The position numbers and the translations under genes were made by a program. Source: Acanthornis magna (taxonomy: Eukaryota > Chordata > Aves > Passeriformes > Acanthizidae). From it: DNA of 64,000 nt. The stretch is from assembly GCA_036785705.1 (NCBI GenBank), contig JAWUZG010000051.1, positions 13,482,501-13,546,500 on the forward strand, given 5' to 3'. Below the pieces are notes generated by a model that made no database searches, had not been told where the DNA came from, and was given only the letters and a program-made list of their open reading frames with translations. Positions 11,338-25,100 of the stretch are shown here, in pieces (within the stretch, counting starts at the first letter, position 1; each line of letters opens with the position of its first letter).

Positions 11338-14300
11338 GATGAAAAAGTTACTGTGTGTTAGTTATCCCAATGGATGAAGGTTCATGAAGGTATGAAGACT
11401 GAGGAGGGCTGTTTATTTGTGGTGAGGTAACCAGCAATAATGGGTATGCTTGAAGAAAAATTATGTGTTATGTTAAATATGAGGACAGCATAACAGTAAT
11501 TCATATGAGGAATAGTCTTCCAAGGCCTGCTGGAACTTGCCCTCTACAGATGCTGATACTTCACAAAGTTGTCGCTGAAACAGGTTGTAGGAATAATCCT
11601 CCTCAGGTTGCAGGATGGTTCTCTTATCTCTCATTTTGCTAATTTGTCATTTCCATCCTTTTCTTCCTTAGTCTCTCTTTGCCACCAGAACCCATTCTTT
11701 CTGTGGTCCCCCACCCTTTCCAAATGGAGTGAAGAATGTCACTGCCTGAGAGAAGAGGAGGAGGAAACGTTACCTCCTGTTAATTTACTGAGCTGTCCCC
11801 TTGCCAGGACAGCAGAGAGAGATTAAAGCAGGGAAGCAGACAGAACAGGAGGGGGCAGGGAGTCTCTGGTTACACTCTCCCTCTCTGTCTTTCCCTCACC
11901 AGTAACCTTCTCTCTCAGGGTGCTCTGAGGGATTTTAGCTGAAGCCTTGCGCCTGTTTCATTCCATGATTTTGCTGGGGAGGGCAGACAGGAAGACATTG
12001 CCCTGAACAACCCCTACTCCACAGGACGTGGTCTCTGGGGATATGACTGGGGATGCCTCTCCAACGAAAGCGTTTCGATATCAAGAAACTCTGGTGAGTA
12101 CGGTACCTGCGACCGCACAGAATGTTTCCTACGTGAGAGCCGGCTTCCCTCCTCTGCTTAAGGGGCTGAACGCTTTCTTTGCCTGCAAATGTCCTGTTTG
12201 CATTAGACAAACTTTGTGAGAGACCTGCCTGAGCACATGCTCCAATAGTGGCTTCCTTCAAGAGGGAATGTGGCCATATTCAATTTCTCAGTATGAAAAT
12301 GGGAATCATTCCTAATCGCTATGGGTGAAAAATTTACATCACCAGGTTAAAAAATGCTGGAGTCTGCAGAGCTGCATAGAAATGTAACTGCCAGTTGTGA
12401 AAGGGTTTCTCTTTTCCAGACAACCACAGACAAGGCACTGAAACCATTCCCTGCCCTTCATTACCGTCCCCAGGAGATGTGGTTAGGATTCTGCCATAGT
12501 GGTGTTTACAGGTGCTGTGAGAGCATGGAACATGTTGCTCTGTGGCATCCTTTGGGAACATCCCAGTGAGGTCTTTCACTGCTTTGTTTTATAAGTATTT
12601 GGATGCAGACTTTTGGGCCACTTTCTGCTTTAGCTATTTTAAGGAGTTACTGCCAACTAGGAGGACTAAGATTCATTGCATCTCATGAGTCCTCACGCTT
12701 TTCTGGACAAGTGGAGGTAGCAGTTTGTACTGTGCCTAAATAGCCTCCACCTTTGGTCTCTGAAGTGAGAATTAGCATCATACAGTCCAGATTGTCTAAG
12801 GAGCAGCATGAATTAAATCCCAGCCTTTAAAAATGAGTAGTGACCTGTTTGTACCTGAGCATGCAAAGATTTGGTAGTAGTGTTTAGAGAGAAATAAGAC
12901 TCTGTTGGGTCTGAGGAAGAAATGAAATCTCATCTTCTTTGAGCTACTGCAAAGAAAGATGGAGACTTTTTTTACACGTTTCTCTCTGGCATCTCTTGGG
13001 CACATCTGAGTAGGGTTTTGCATTGCTTTGTTTTATAGGTATTTGGAGGCTATTGCCACATTTTCTGGTTTCTGTTTCAAGAGCACCCAGTTTAGTAAGG
13101 AGAAGGTATGGTTGTCTTTGGGAGCAGTAAGCTGAGGTGAAGAACTGGAGAGTAGCTTTCAGTCAAAAATTTTCTGCTGCTGAGCACAGCTCTTGTGTAT
13201 GACACAGTGCCTTACAGGTGAATGAAGAACTCTATAATCTTTAGTGTGACCATATAGCCCTCTGTGGCTGAAATCTTGATTTCAAATCCAGACTTACATA
13301 ATCAATGTAAATATTTTAGTGTTCCATGCCCTGAGCTCAACAGTGTTTTATTAAGAATGCTATTGCTGAAGGAGCCAATCAGTACAGTGGAAAGGCTGGA
13401 TTAGGATATATTTCATCTCTGTTGGGCTGACTTTCCGCAGTCAAATATAAAAAAGAAGCATCCTCAGTGTCAGGAGTGAGTAGCATCAACACTAGAGCAT
13501 TGAGACTGAGCCTAATGTGGGACATAAAGGGATTGCCATGACCTGTTTGTACTATAAACAAACAAGTAATGATTGCGTGAGGTACTGAACTGTAAGGAAA
13601 TACTACAAACCCAAACAAAAGCCGTGGTAAAGAAGAGAGCATGAGACAGTACAAGATGCAGAAATAGCAAGTCTGCTACTTGGATAAAATGGCTATATTT
13701 CTTCTGTAACTGTAACAAAATCATGAATGTCTACAATTTTCAGTTTTAAGTTCCTTAGTGAACTAGACTAGTTAGAGTAAATAGACTAATGAGTGTTTTC
13801 TTGAATGCTTGTGGGAAGACACAATTAGTACCAGATTTCTTGAGTTCAAAGAGCATGATTTGTATAACTTGAGCTAAAGCAAATCTTTGACAAAATATTT
13901 GTCCATTACTAAATAGCTATTTGTGAAAGAAATGCAATGTATTGATTTATATTACTTTATTCATTAATTTATCTCCAATATTTGCCATTGGGAGCTCTTT
14001 TAGGCTTCTGGACAGGGCAGGATTTTGTAATAAATTATATTTGTTTGATTCCTCCAGTAGCTGCATAGGTAAATCCAAAATGATTAGTTCTTTATTGAAT
14101 CCAAGTCACCCTCATCGCTGATAAGCTTCATGATAAGAAGGCAGCCATGCTATGACCTGTTTCATTAGAGATGACTCTAAAGTTAGGAATTCTATGAGAA
14201 TGACCATATATACTCGAGCCTTTAGGGATCGTAGGCAGAGTTGCAGCTAGTTACTGGAGCAGCGAGTTGCTGAATCTAATCCAGGCATTAGTGCTAAGAA

Positions 14301-15758
14301 GGCACTAAATCACTAATCTCAACTGAAGATAAATTATTTCTCAAAACAAGCCAAACAAAGAATATTTATAAGGTTTAGGTAGCAAGTGAAAAAGGGACTG
14401 TAATTCTGGATGTTGTTGCCTCAAGTGGATACCAGACACTTTCAGGACTTGAGTATCTTAGCAATTTACACCTTAAAATGCTATCTTTAGGAACAGGCTC
14501 CTCTCAAGTATCAGCATTACATCTGTTCACTCCATGTACTTAGTCATGTTAGTTGTTTCTTGGTTAGTGAGTGAACAGAAGCAGAGAGCACTTCTGAACT
14601 AATGCTGCACACATCAGTTTTCAGACATAAAGCAATCACTGCTCTCTGGGCATGCTGGTCAGTAGTGAAAGAGAGACGGTAGGTCATTGCCTGGCTCCAA
14701 GGACTGTAGGAATAACTGCTATTTTCCTCTGATTTAGAAAGTCTATTGCAGTGTCACAATCCACAGACTAAGTCTCTTATGCCTTGGGAGGAGGAGAGAT
14801 GGTGGACGAGGTAGCTGCTGGTCAGCCTTCAAGGTCCCAAATCACCTACATGAGAGTGCTGATGAGTCAGCTGATGATTTCTTGTCCTTAAATCCTTTCT
14901 ACAACTGAAGTATCTCTGCTTATTTATATAATATGGCCTCTTCATTAGTTTTTTCTGCTCATGGCTCTCTTTTTTTTTCCCATTCAATAATTACTTGTAG
15001 CCATTTCTTTCCTAGGTGTTTATTGACTCCTTCTCATTTAACTCTTTTGCCATTCCCTTGTTATACTCACATACCTTCTACTCACTCTTGACTTCAGCTG
15101 GGTCTCCTCAATTTGTTTCTCTGCTGTTCTAGCTCTCAGTATACAAGAGGCCAAGTGTTAGGTTTCACAGCTGTGTTTTTCTCTGTGCCTTCCTCACATC
15201 ACTGCCATTGGATTCTGTTCTAAAAATATCCGGTGTGACCCTTTCCATGTGCTGTCCCAAGGCAGAGGGGGGATTCTCCACAGCTCCTCTCTCCTATTTT
15301 TCTTTTTGAAGATGTTGTCAATCATACAGAAAGTAATATTAGAAGGCAGAAGAGACCTGGGGAACTGAGGTCATGAGAAATATCACTTGCGCAGATTTGT
15401 ATTGCCCATTCCAAAGCTGGAGAGGACAAAAGATGCAGATGAACACAGGGCCAAGTTGTACATTGCAAGATGTAAGCTGCTGACAATGACAATAAAAAAA
15501 AAAAAAGGAATTTTCCTCAGTTCTTCCCTGCATGGGAGAGATGTTCAGAGCTGCCCTACCTGTTTAAAAGATGGGGATATGAATTTTTACTATGTTTTGC
15601 TGTGGCAGTAAGCTCCACTGTGAGATGTAGCAGCTTCCTGAGGAAATTTTCTCATTTCCAGTTTGTATTGCTAGCAGGCCTGGTCTCCATAGTTCTATTA
15701 ATAATTGATGTTTGCCTGCCAGTATTTCAGTTTTGTTGCCATCAAAGCGAAAAACCCA
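11338..15758. other. Intergenic, part 2
   Basis: There is no recognisable gene. It contains a CpG-dense exon-like islet (about 12013-12175) and a pair of related 63-bp segments (12541-12603 and 12985-13047). The rest is AT-rich and featureless to the eye, with a run of A at about 15493-15506. Confidence 0.65.
12541..13047 (+). repeat. Direct repeat pair, about 444 bp apart
   Basis: Segments 12541-12603 and 12985-13047 align without gaps over 63 bp, with about 51 identities. They share an exact GCTTTGTTTTATA core, and similarity continues a little further with gaps. This could be an old local duplication or two copies of a dispersed repeat. Confidence 0.6.
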
Positions 15759-16330
15759 AGAATCACTGAAGGATCTAGAATGGAAGGGAACTGTGGAAGT
15801 ATCTAGTCCAACACCCTGCTTGGTCCTGAATTTCCCTTGTTTCAAGTCATGGCTGTTGCCTCTTGCATCTTCCTCGTGCCTCTCTGAGGAGAGCCGGGCT
15901 CCGTCTTGTCTATACCCTCTGTCTGGGTAATGGCAGACAGCAAACACATGCCCTCAGCCTCTTCTCTGGGGTGAATAAACCCTGCTCCTTCAGCCTGTCC
16001 AGGCAAGACTTCCTGAGGTGACACCTGCAGCTCCACATCAGTGCTGACCTAAATGCTTTCCCCATGGAGAAGGTTTGGTTTAACAGTGGCACGTGCAACA
16101 GAAATGGCACCAAAGCCTTTTCCTTGCCTTGCTGTTGCCCATGTTGTCCTTGTACTGAATTATGGGTGCAGTTACAGCCCCACAGGAGCAGGTTGCCAGC
16201 AAACCATACCCTGGATAGCAGCATCCTCACAGGGGCTGCAAGGGGCCTTTTCTGCTGCTTGCAGAAAAGTACAATTTTTCACCCATTTCCAGCACATTCA
16301 GGTGTTGGGCCCTGTTGTGAAGGTGTCCAG
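15759..16330 (-). repeat. CR1 LINE fragment, reverse orientation
   Basis: The left end carries AATCACTGAAGGATCTAGAA and then TGGAAGGGAACTG...TCTAGTCCAACACCCTG, the reverse complement of a CR1 3' tail. Further right is CTTCTCTGGGGTGAATAAAC...CTCCTTCAGCCTGTCC, also typical of CR1 read backwards. The right boundary is approximate. Confidence 0.8.
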
Positions 16331-18249
16331 AATTACATGTTTTAATATGCTATTTCCAAGCAACCCAAAGTGTCTGGGTACAAAGTGGAGCCCTCACACA
16401 TCAGACTCCGGCTGGATAGAAGTGGCATTGTCCCTCAGCGCTGCAGTTATCTATTCCTGAGAAAGCTGTCACAACTGTAGCACGGTAGCAGTAAGAACAG
16501 ACTTCAGTGAGTTTGTCCAGCTACATGTCCCTTATTCATGATGCCATAAAATTTAATCTTTTCCATTAATTGTACAGACCTCCCACCCAAAAAAAATAAA
16601 AAAATCCCAAGGGCTGGCAGCATGCCAATTAGTCTAAACATTGCCATTGATCTTGCGCTGTAAAAAGTAAAAAAACTTGTTCATGTGTAAATGCGGGGTA
16701 TCCCACATTTGTGTGAAACCTAGTAGGGTAGCTGCATGCTTTAAGCTTTTTCTATATGGACAAAGAAAATACATGATTGTTTTGACATTTGGTGTGTGCT
16801 ACTTTGGCAATATAGCAGATTAAATTATTTCAGGTAAATTTGGGGTAGGGGGCGTATGTGTGGAAAGACCATGCACTGGAATTCCTGACATTAAAAAAAG
16901 ATAGACCTGTTGCTACTACAACTCTCAACAATGGCAGTAGAGGTGCAACTGCAATACAGAGATTACTGCCCCAGCTGTACAGCAGGTGGCATACAAAGTA
17001 TGGTAGATGGGAAATAATTCATAAATACAGGAAGGTACAGCAAATAAAAATCCTCAAGGTAAAGTTGACTACTGTTGTGAATCTCCACAAAATCACAGCA
17101 GAGAACCTGGGCATGCTGGAGAGAAGCTGTCAGTAACCACTACATAAAAATAAGTTATTTTGTCAAAGTTTACTTTATTAAAGTAGCAGGAAGTTGCTGC
17201 TGTCAGTATTGATGGAACAGCTTCAACATACTGGTATGATACAACGATCACTGCTAACTTGTTAATGCAGAGGCAGGACAGAAAAAAGTTTAATAATTTT
17301 GGCCACTACCTTATTAGAACCTGCTTACTTTAAGTGTTCATATTTACTATTAAGTGATACAGAACTTCTTGGGGGAAACATTTCATTGCTGTTTCTTTGC
17401 ACAGGAAGACATACAATGTTTTTGTACTTGTTAATTATACAGTTCTCCACACTGAACATAGAGGCAGCAAAGAGATTCTCCACAAGTTGTGACTGCAATG
17501 AGCTCTTCGGTCTTCGGACCTTGATAAGGACATAGACAGGGTTAAAGGATTTGCTCACGTTTTTAAAATTCAACCATTTATCTCTACAACAAATTCCTGC
17601 CTCTTGGTGAAGAAATGGATTCCTACTTTTTCTTAAAGGAACCAAGTGGCTGTTGGGATTGACAGTTATCCATTTCCACAGCATATTTGTAAAAGGTTGT
17701 GGGTCAGGAATGTTTGCCTGTCATCTATCAGCATGAAGGGTGGAGTCTAAAAGTACATAAAAATACAAACCACCTTTATGTATTCTGCAGTGCTACTGAG
17801 AGTGTGACACCAACACCTTTTCAAAGGAAGTCATTACTTGAAGCTCTAAAAACTCTGACAAATTACATGCAGTATGTTGTTTTCTGATTTGGTGCTGTGA
17901 GGAGACATTACCTTGTGCACCCCCAAGTTTGTTTCAGACTAAAGTCAGTCCAACTAGTCTTACCTGTGCATAATCTAGCACACACATCCTTTGATTGTGT
18001 GTAAACTACTATAGTGACTATGGATGTCTGTACCCTGAGACTTGGAGTTACCCAAGTCTCTGCTGGGACACTGAAGAGAAGAGAATTTGCCTGAAGACCA
18101 GCCACAGAAACTGAGAAAGTATTTAACTGTGAGGAGGAACATACTGCTTTTAACAGCTACAGAAAAATAACTATCCATTTTTGAGTAAGTGGTCAGCCTA
18201 GGTAGGCTTTGCAGGACCAACCACAGTCCTGCAAGCAGGTTTTGGAATT
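16331..18249. other. Intergenic, part 3
   Basis: No gene or repeat is recognised here. An A-rich patch lies at about 16590-16606. Short open frames only. Confidence 0.6.
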
Positions 18250-19115
18250 AGATGATGCTTTCTTCAGACAGTTGTAAGGGCTCATGTTCACAGTCCCTGT
18301 AAGCAACCTGTGGGAGCAGTAAGAGCAGGGTACAAGTAATCCAGGAGGTTTCTGGAGTGCCTTGCCAACAAGTTCATAACAAGAGAATCAAGGAGACAGC
18401 AAGAGGAGGTGCTCTGCTGGACCTGATACTTACAAAGGAGGAAGGATTGGTTAGGGGTGGGAACATCCAGGACAGCCTCTGGATCTGAGGAGGGAGAAGG
18501 GCTCAAAACAAGATCTCAGTCTTTGAGTTCAGGAGAGAAGTCTTTGACTCTTCAGAGACCTTCTTGGAAAAATCCCATGGGAAATGGCCCTGAAGGGAAG
18601 AGGGGTCCGAGAGAGCTGGTTGGTGCACAGGAATCATCTCCAAGGAATTGAGCTTGGAGGGAATCTGAGCTTCCCTGTTCATAAAACGTATGGAGCTACT
18701 GGACAGAGTTCTGCAAAAGGCCACAAAGATGATGAAAGGACTGGAGCATCACAGGTCTGAGGAAAGGCTGAAAGAGCTGGGATTGTTCAGCAAAGGTTCA
18801 GAGGAGCTCTTGTCATTTGATGGAAGACTGGAGATTATGGAACCATTCTCTTCTCAGTGGTGCCCAGTCACAGGACAAATGGAATGGGCACAAATTGAAA
18901 CATGGGAATTTCTGTCTGAACATAAAGAAAGAGGCTTTTGATGGCTAAGCATGGTCACATGTTTAGCTGGAGTGGTGGTTGCATCCTTGGAGACATGCAA
19001 AAGCTGTCTGGACACAGCCTAAGGCAACTTTCTCCTGCTGACACTGCTTGAACATGGTATTGGACAAGACAGCAGGTGTCCCATCCAAAGCTCAAATATT
19101 TTGTAATTCTGTAAT
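18250..19115 (+). repeat. CR1-like LINE fragment
   Basis: The right half, from about 18690, matches CR1 (CTGGAGCATC...GAGGAAAGGCTGAAAGAGCTGGG, then GCATCCTTGGAGACATGCAAA and TAATTCTGTAA). The left half includes LLDLILTKEEG-like reading that recalls the LINE endonuclease region. It is either a longer LINE copy with an internal deletion or two abutting repeats. The left boundary is uncertain. Confidence 0.65.
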
Positions 19116-22100
19116 TAACTAAAGTACTCAGAGGAACAGCAGTGCAAGTTACCTCCTGGTCTACAAGATTATTGTCTTCTAAAAATGAAACAGAATGTAT
19201 TTTTAATTCCTTGCCTGTAATGAACTCTCTTATCTGCCCTTGTTGTTAAATGACTCACACAAAACTGTCATTTACTTCTATTACAGAAAAGCAAATTAAA
19301 ACTGTTTGCCTGCATCTAAATTCCAAGGAGTTGTGACTTCAGTAGAACAAGACCATACCTCCTGAGATACAGCCAAATTAACATTCTCAGTTAATTTTCT
19401 TCATATTGTTCAATACTTTATTCGTGTCTAGACCTCATTGCCCTTTCCAGCCTGGGAGGTTCAAGTACACTTAACTGTTCCTTATAGAGCAGCTATTCCA
19501 TAATTTTACCATCATCTGAAACTCTTCCAGTTCTACTATATTCTTTTTGAGACTAGGAGAAGCAGAAAGGCAAATACTACTCAGAGGTACTTGCATATTG
19601 TACTTAATTAGGTATTATTTTCCCACTTCTTAACCATAGTTCTAAATAAATGCTAAGGAAAGCCATTATGACCATTTTGTGTAACCCCAAGAGCTTATTC
19701 TTCCATAGCAAGAGCTTAAATAGGGAACAATTCTTGTGTCTGCAAAGCTAGAATGTCTGTTCCTCCTTAATCACTTTAGATTTATTGTGACTGTTTCATC
19801 TGTAATTTTATTTCTCAATCATCCTGTTAAAGCCCTGCACAATTCTTCAGTCAGTTTGTTTTTATTCCTCTGAATAACTTACTAACAGCCCGTGAGCCCT
19901 TATCCAGAGCAGAGAGGTATTTGATATTAATTCTGCTTGGCACCAAGTTTGTTATCAGCGGTAGAAGACATCGTACTGAGGGCAGGCTGCTTTTCGTTCC
20001 AATTCCATATAGAAATAGGGCATGTTGGAAACCTCATTTCCGTTAGTTTGAAGTCCATAATGCTCCAGGCTCAAAGGGCAAAAGAACAGCAGGTTCACCT
20101 TGGCTTTCCAGGAATGGTAAAGGCAAAAGCAGGATCAAACACATGGCAGCTGTGCAACAGGATAGTGACAGGAGAAACAGTCAGCATGGTGTAGGAACTT
20201 TATTCCAGAGGTACAAGGAAATCTTACTCCTGGGAAGATGAAGCAAGGGCTAAGCAAAGTTCTCCTGCCTACACATGTGTTTTAATGCTGCGTGTGTGCG
20301 TGTAAATTGTGGCTGACGTGATCTATTGACGGCCACACGAACAGCTTCGTTGCTTGAATGCTGCTTCCCTGACCTGCGGTGAACTTGCTCTGAGCATGAC
20401 TCTGAGCAGTTAACCGCATGAAGACATGAATGTTTCCCTCAGTTTACCTTTCACAATGCTCAGGACAGACATCTCAGAGCTGGTGCAGGGAAGGGAATAT
20501 GACCATCATTTCTTTATGCCACTCACAGTTTTGAGACAGCTGTGACATTTCAGGCCAATGCTGAAAAATCTTGAATTTCTGTGAGTTCTCTCTGCTTTAA
20601 CCCAACTATATTTCAAAAGCAGTATCAACTACTCTTATGCCATGACCCCAGAAAAAATATTTTCTTTTTTTTGTGTAACTGCCTCATACTAAAGATTAAA
20701 GACCAGACTTGACAGTTTGTCTGGAAATGTAGAACAAGGGAGACTGAGAAGGTCAGGGTCTGATGCATCACTGGCTTTTGATTAGGCAAGTGCACAGTGT
20801 GACAGGCAACCTTTTCTGTGCAGAACTCAGGTACAGCGTCTTGTTCTATCCTGACTAGTAGCCCCTCACTGCAAGCCGTCAGGAGACAGAATATCGACAA
20901 GAAGTAGTCCCTCCATATGGGACCTCTCACTCCTCATTAGGTCTAGCCCTGAGCTGCTGTGTGTCACCTTTATTCTCTACTTTTACTGTTCCATCAGTGT
21001 GGGAAACAGCTTGAATGCTCCGTAGCAAATAGATAGTGTAATAATAGTGTGATGGATTAACAGAATATGCTAAGATAGTGTGGCACACCCTTTCCAAATC
21101 CTTCCACAAAGATTTCTTGCTCTTTCAGAACCTCTAGTGGTTTCTACTGACCTGGCGTCAGAATGCAGATATTAAAGATGTTAATGCACTTCTAAGCAAA
21201 TCTGAGTGCTCAGCAGCTGATTCAGTGCAATGATCACGTTCCCTAGCATACAAGAGGTCAAGAGAGGACAGGATTGTAATGATCAGTGCAGCAAAACTCA
21301 ATATAAAATTGTATAGACAAACATGTCTCTCCAAGTGGTCCTACCACAAAGTACAGTTAGATTGGTGAAGATCTCCTGCAGGAAGACAATGGAAAACCCC
21401 CTTGCCCAAAGCAAGGAGAATACCCTGTCCCTACAGAGACCTTACCTCCATCCCATGGGATTTAATGATGGCATTTTGAGCGGTTTTATTTGGAGGGAGA
21501 GGGAAGGGAGCTGAGGAACCTATTGGCTGACAGTGGCGGTGCCACTGGTACCAGCTGTGCTTTCTACCAGCAAGTTCTGTAGCCAGAGCTGTGGTCCCCA
21601 TGGTATAGAGATGCACCACAGCAACACCCTCTGCATCCCTTTCCTCCTTGATGAAGATGAGGTTGTAAGCTGCCATGGCAAGGGTCAGCTTTATCTTGTT
21701 CCCAGAGCAATGAGTCTTTGGCAAGTGGCAAGCTTGTCCTTCAGCATGGTGGGTCTGAGGAGCCTGCCCACGTGTGTGAGCTCATGGTCCTCATAGTGCC
21801 TTAAAACCAGTGGTCTGGGGCATTTCTGTCCATCTTCTCCTAAGTAAATGTCCCCAGCCCAACCTGTGCACCAGCAACTCTCCCTGATGCAAGAAAAAGC
21901 AGCAGAGGGAGCAGGATTTGAAACATTTCACGAGGTCTGTCTCTGCTCTTTTTTTGTTTACTAATTCCTATCAAAATATGCAATAGACCTAATGTGGAAT
22001 AGAATCCAGCTCTGATACAGACAGGAAAAAGCTGATATATACCCCAGACCAAGGGCAGTGCTTGGAAAAGATACCACGAGTACTCTTAAGGACTGTTGCT

Positions 22101-25100
22101 GGTTCTGAATACCTAATAATGCAAGAGCAGGACTGTGAGCAGTGCTCTTGAGCAGACATAACATCCAAAAATCTGTAATTTCTCTGAGTTTAGCAGCTCA
22201 TAGAACGAATTTCAGTTCTCAACTTAAGTGGAAGTCTGAAAAGTTTCAACCATTTTTTACCTGCACCTTCTTTTTCACTAGCCCATTATCTCTCCACCAT
22301 TCCTATCCTTGATCAATAGTTTCCAGCGTTGACCTACAGCCCTTTCCTGAGCTCCAGTTCCAGGTTTAAATGTTATTAGATGGCATGGACATTAAATGCC
22401 AGCTCTGGGACACAGTGCCATTTATGGGGAATTTCCTGCACTTTCTTCTGCTGATTTAGCTTGTCCTGGGCTTGACTTATAAGGCTACCTGTGTCTCTGA
22501 CATCTGGAGATTGTTTCCCCTCATGGTCCTGTGTTACTTCTTGCACCTTTTTTCCCCTTGTGACAATCAAAACTGGCTCTTGCTGGTAGGTGTGCAGCAG
22601 CTCTAGTTTAATACGTTTGACAGAGAAAAGTCTTCCTGCAGCCTTCATGCCAAAGAGTGGCCCAGTACTTCAACCTAGATGCGCATGTTTGATTAAGCTC
22701 TTCTTCCCTTCCCCCAGCACTTTCCTGCAAGTCAAAGCAAGGGGCTGATAGAAGAGGGAGGGTGTCCAGTGAATGTCATGCTGACTCTCACTATCATCCC
22801 TGTATCCGCAGCTAGTGATAACAGCAAAGGTTATTGCCGCAGGGGGATTTCTTTGCCCTCATTTGTGATGGATTTATTATCCAGGCTGCCAAGAGAAATA
22901 CCATCTTCCCTCTGTTTACCTTAGTCTTCATCTCATATTACCACCAGGGATTGTTTTATGAAAAAGAGGCAAGACCCCTGCTGTGCTGGAGGGTTAGGTG
23001 TTTTTGTATGGGTATCTGAATTTAGATGGGGGAGGAGAAGGAAAACAGGAAGCTTACTCAAAACTTTGCAGGATTACTAGTATAACTGTCCTAGTAAATA
23101 AGGTATATAAAAAATCTTCAGTGGTAGTGATAACACATCTGTGCTACAACCCTTCTATTGACATCCTGTATCTCGGTTATCTGAGACAGGACAGGACAAA
23201 GGAGTACTGCCAACAGCTACTGCTTGCCAACCATGGAGTTTGTGCAAGTAGTTCATAGCATTTGTTCTAATCATGGCAAAAGCCTGAGATGTAAGGAAGA
23301 CCCAAGTGTTGCTGAGAAAAGGTTTATGGTGGGTTGTATCTCTCCTGCAATCAGAAAAGACAGTGCCTTTCCTCATTTCTAGGTGTGTTCCTGATTCCTT
23401 CTCTGCTGACATTCACGTGGCAATGAATCAGCTGGAATGGAGAGCTGAGCCGGCTGAAAATTAATTCTTTTCCTTGCATCAAGCCTCCCGATCACTAGTT
23501 TCAGTACAAAAAACATTAGGACTGTCCTTTTCTACCAGTTTGCTCCTCAAGTGCCCTAAATTAGGTAATGTGATCACTCTCTCATAGAGATGTATAGAAC
23601 ATAGAGCTTCAAAGAAATTACTTTTCAGGCATTTGAAAGCTGAACATATATCAGGAAAATGAAATAAATTTTCTTGGAGATACTCTGTTGATACTCATGG
23701 TTCCTTCTTCTTGACCAACCCCAGCGCAAACACACCACAAACATGTCCCTGAAACGTTCCCAAATAATTTCACAAGCCAGTTCCTCCTTCTAAACCTTTC
23801 AACTACGACCACACATCTTCCTACTTGGCCATGTTTTACATAAGAAGCGTCATTCTCCACTTGAAATCAGCCAAATCGATTCAAAGCAAGGAGCCTGTGC
23901 CAGGCAGTCCAGCTCTTCACACCTCATCACTGCACTTCCTTTCCACCTCGTGGTGTCAGTCAGGCTGTGTGTCATGGTGTGATTGACAGATCTAATGGGC
24001 ACTTATTCATTTTACCTGTGCAACAAGCAGTCTACAGTGAGAAGGGGAAGAAAGGCACAAGTTGTAGATTCTCTGTGCTGGAATAATAACAAATTCACTA
24101 GCTTAGAGGCATCCTTAATAATTTATGATCATTAGAGATAAGTCTGTATTTCCTAGATGTTCCTTGGTCCTTTGCACTAAAAATGTCTTCAACCTGACTA
24201 CATCAGAGAATTTTTGTGATGCAAAATTATTCTCCTAGAAAATAAGAAATCCACTGAATCCACTTCAATTGGTCAATTGAGTGTTTGCTAGTTCTCACTG
24301 GCTTTAGCTGCTTTTGGGTGCACAATCGGGTTAGAAAAAGTTTTTTCCTTCTTAGCAGTCTAATATTACTTTTTTGTAATTACTTTTTTTTCTTCTTTTG
24401 GTACTTGTATACACACTGTGCTTATTTGATTTGTTCTTGGTTTATCCTAAGACAAAACATTCACTTTTCTACCCCACTAGTAATACGTCTTTTCATTTGG
24501 AAAGCCTTTCAGCAGATGAAAAGAAAAAAATATTTAATAGAAGCTACGGGGTGCTGTAGGGTAGAGAATCACCAAGGGAATTGAGGGCTGCAATTTAAGA
24601 AGAGGGGCAGCTGTAGGGGAGGAGGCATCCAAGCTGTGGGGATATGGAAACAATCTCCTAGGCAATAGAGCGTAAGCACAAAATTTCAGCAGCTCAAAAG
24701 GTCATCAACTTAATTGCAACCAAGGTCACAGTGGGTGAGGGAGAGTTGTGTATAGATTATATATTTATTTCTGTGCTTCCTGACTTACATGCTTGAAGTT
24801 TTCTCTATTTTAAAGAATCAAATAATCTTATTTTTATTCTACTAAAGGCTGCTCTGTTTTGAGTTTTGAAGCCTGGTGGTCTTTACCCAAGAGCTCACCA
24901 TGACAGTCAGATCCACTTTAAAGCTCTGAATGAGTTTGGATCAATTTGTAAAACCTCATTTTGCTGTCTTCTCTTTCATCTGATTTTCTGTGTCTTGCTC
25001 TTGCTGCTGGGTTTGTTTAAGTTCTCACTGCTTGTTATCTTTGCTCTCAGTTCCAACCTGTGACCACATTGTGATGTAGGACAAGACAATCTCAAGCTAA

